Shown one piece after another: positions 62,801 to 64,000 of a stretch of 64,000 nucleotides of DNA. A model generated the notes under the pieces. That model did not search any database. It saw nothing but the letters and a program-made list of their open reading frames with translations, and was not told the origin of the DNA. A program made the position numbers and the translations under genes. The stretch comes from Allium sativum (lineage: Eukaryota > Streptophyta > Magnoliopsida > Asparagales > Amaryllidaceae): contig CM060922.1 in NCBI GenBank assembly GCA_030737875.1, forward strand, positions 306,023,456-306,087,455. Reading direction: 5' to 3'. Every line of letters begins with the position of its first letter. The stretch's first letter is position 1.

Positions 62801-64000
62801 TTGGAAATAACGATATAAATATATCTTTCAAATTTCCATAACAATATCAGTATAATCATGAAATCCAACATCGAAATATCCTGAAGACAATTTCGATTCA
62901 AATCCATTTCCATTTTATATATTGGAAATTCTGGTTATTTTCAAAACCATTTCAAATCCAATTTATTTATTTTAAAAATAAATGGAATATAATTCTAGTT
63001 CAAAACTGGTTCATTTCGATAAAAATCTATTTTTATCTTTTCAAATATGGGATTTTTCATCCTAAATATTTCCAAATCATTTCTTATGATTTTACACTAA
63101 TTATTGATATTTTTAATAATTTTATCAAGGCCTGTACAGTCGATTTCCATCAACGGCCATCGAACTGCACTTACAGCGACCTTTTACAAATTTGATTTGG
63201 ACATAATTCCAAATCCAACCGTTAGATTTCTAATTTCTTGTATTCTTTAGAAAGCTCTTTTCGATACGAACCCAACGGTTTCAGTTTCAGGAGAATCCAG
63301 CGGTCGGATCTACCGTGATATCGGTTCGAAGTCAATGGTCGAAATTCGCGAACTGCCGCAGCGCGGCTCATTCTATTCTGGCCATTATATATATATTATA
63401 TATATTTCATCGATTTCCTTTTAAAACATATTTGATAAATCGTTTTAAATTCGTTTTCAAAACGATTTCAACTTCATATTCAATTTCTAATCAAAATTGA
63501 ATATTCCATATCATCGATATATAAATGATAATATTTTCAAAACATTAGATTTTGAAATCAATTCCTCTTCGATATTCATTATAAAAATGAATAAAATCGA
63601 TATAAATATCGTTCACGTCAAAATGGCATCAATCTAATCAACACAACTTTATATATTTAAATATATTCGTGTCCATCCCAAATCGGACATCAAAATCATA
63701 TTTTGATTCTTTTCTGAATATTGTTTGAAAATATTCGTTATTTTAAAATAATCGTTATTTCAAAATCTTCGTTCTTTCTGAACTGGAATCAGGCACAGTC
63801 AATTACCATATAATTTGATTATATGGATTTTACACAACAAATGTGTATAACAACGATGAAAACGGCAATCCATCATCCAGAGTGCATTCTACACTACATA
63901 AGCATCAAATATAAATATTTAACGCTTATAACAGCCTGTCAAATAATCGATCAACATACAACTAATTACTGGGATTATTGTATGTCCAATTTCATCCTAA
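59889..64000 (-). mobile_element. LTR D (5' LTR of element C-D), cut by the window end
   Basis: It starts TATAACGACTT (TG changed to TA) two bases from the primer site and matches LTR C throughout, including the stretch where C is interrupted by A-B. About 4.1 kb is visible of an expected 6.6 kb; the U3 and promoter lie beyond the window. Confidence 0.93.
60417..60488 (-). ncRNA. conserved U5 hairpin, LTR D copy
   Basis: Arms GCTATTATAAG (60,417-60,427) and CTTATAATAGG (60,478-60,488) pair except for the outermost base. The inner arms CCTATC and GATAGG pair perfectly, as in LTR C. Confidence 0.6.

Overview
The window is intergenic DNA from a large, repeat-rich flowering-plant genome. The reasons are plant-type Ty3/gypsy chromovirus and plant LINE protein remnants, primer-binding sites complementary to initiator tRNA-Met, long AT-rich LTRs, and many AT microsatellites. 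I find no intact host gene, tRNA or rRNA. Almost everything is transposon sequence, mostly LTRs inserted into one another.

Left part (1-20,077). Positions 1-1,300 look like part of a gypsy-type LTR, with 69-bp tandem repeats and a TATA box. Positions 1,300-5,284 are gene-free and AT-rich. A 3.75-kb LTR on the minus strand ('LTR G', 5,299-9,049) follows and has its primer-binding site on its left. Next comes a plus-strand Ty3/gypsy chromovirus (9,050 to about 15,186). Its gag, protease, reverse transcriptase, RNase H, integrase and chromodomain-like tail are all recognisable but broken by stops, frameshifts and lost catalytic residues. An unclassified dispersed repeat (15,187-17,615) and a dead minus-strand LINE (17,616-20,077) complete this part.

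Right part (20,078-64,000). This is a pile-up of one family of very-long-LTR, non-coding (LARD-like) elements. A diverged LTR 'E' (minus) cuts the LINE at 20,078. Element 'H' (plus; 20,948-31,120; LTRs 4.83 and 4.90 kb around a 439-bp interior; 5-bp duplication CAACC) sits inside LTR E. A partial LTR 'F' (37,298-38,535) joins a partial LTR 'C'. LTR C (minus) is the 3' LTR of element C-D, whose other LTR 'D' runs off the window. Element 'A-B' (minus; 39,067-52,790; LTRs 6.41 and 6.28 kb around a 1,037-bp interior; 5-bp duplication ACATG) sits inside LTR C. Sampled LTR divergence agrees with the nesting order: about 1% for A/B (inner) and about 2-3% for C/D (outer). H is older, at about 4-8%.

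How the parts fit. H and the minus-strand LTRs share U3 and end-of-U5 sequence, the tRNA-Met primer site and a polypurine end resembling that of the decayed chromovirus, so they are probably non-autonomous derivatives moved by chromovirus proteins. Two features merit attention. One is a hairpin in U5 present in five LTR copies, with paired base changes and G-U wobbles that fit the sense (minus-strand) RNA. The other is a probable conserved splice donor at the end of a GC-rich leader inside the LTRs.
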